NCBI RefSeq assembly: GCF_041296385.1
Contig: NC_091022.1
Location: 23,641,967-23,705,966 of the forward strand
Source: Aphelocoma coerulescens
Lineage: Eukaryota; Chordata; Aves; Passeriformes; Corvidae
Direction: 5' to 3'
Length of the DNA stretch: 64,000 nt
Shown: in pieces, positions 63,880 through 64,000 of the stretch
Layout: every line of letters starts with the position of its first letter
How positions within the stretch are numbered: position 1 is the stretch's first letter
Made by a program: the position numbers and the translations under genes
Notes under the pieces: generated by a model
Told to the model about the DNA's origin: nothing
Databases searched by the model: none
Seen by the model: the letters and a program-made list of their open reading frames with translations, nothing else

Positions 63880-64000
63880 CTGGGAAGGAGGCATGACAAA
63901 AATGTGAGACAGCAAGGGACACATCCAGGGACACTGAGCCTCATCACAGCCCCAAGGGGCTCCTTTCTCCACTCCAGCAACCAGTGCCTCTCCCTCTATC
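63880..64000 (-). other. MUTYH: MUTYH intron (partial)
   Basis: Sequence upstream of the acceptor at 63880-63881 (minus strand ...CCTTCCCAG) shows no further MUTYH coding similarity, so the preceding exon is outside the window. Confidence 0.75.

Overview
The window reads as a vertebrate, most likely avian, genomic segment. Four genes are identifiable from their proteins, and their order (ZSWIM5 - selenoprotein P-like - HPDL - MUTYH) matches the vertebrate block that lies on human 1p34. Bird affiliation is inferred from a CR1 LINE 3' end at about 13838-13986, compact introns, very GC-rich CpG-island promoters, and a single-selenocysteine selenoprotein P paralogue (SELENOP2/SelPb) that placental mammals lack. 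The exact species cannot be read from the sequence.

Layout. Positions 1-45120 are non-coding. They are best explained as part of the long first intron of ZSWIM5, which is on the minus strand; its first coding exon is at 45121-45802 inside a CpG island (about 44220-46110). I find no convincing exon in the 45 kb of intron. It holds simple repeats (poly-T, TAA array, CA runs), one CR1 fragment, and several AT-rich homeodomain/POU/TCF-motif-rich stretches that look like candidate conserved enhancers. Positions 46110-54100 are intergenic, with a 51-bp tandem duplication and a GATA/FOX-rich stretch near 53100-53260.

The most interesting locus is 54105-57670 (minus): a complete four-coding-exon SELENOP2 gene. 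Its reading frame crosses an in-frame TGA at 56656-56658 (Sec60 in a U-x-x-C motif). It ends in a histidine-rich tail, and its 3' UTR carries a form 2 SECIS element at 54559-54625 that can be folded by hand. A 16-bp x 18 minisatellite fills most of the 371-bp intron just after the Sec exon.

Divergent from SELENOP2, across a second CpG-rich region (57540-59260), is HPDL (60194-61372, plus), with an uninterrupted coding region and the 2-His-1-Glu iron triad. HPDL converges on MUTYH (minus), of which only the last four coding exons (62848-63879) are inside the window; the rest lies beyond position 64000.

These are housekeeping or metabolic genes in conserved synteny, not an operon or a mobile system. 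No CRISPR array, insertion sequence, rRNA or tRNA gene was found. All splice sites were read by eye; no alignment or folding program was run.
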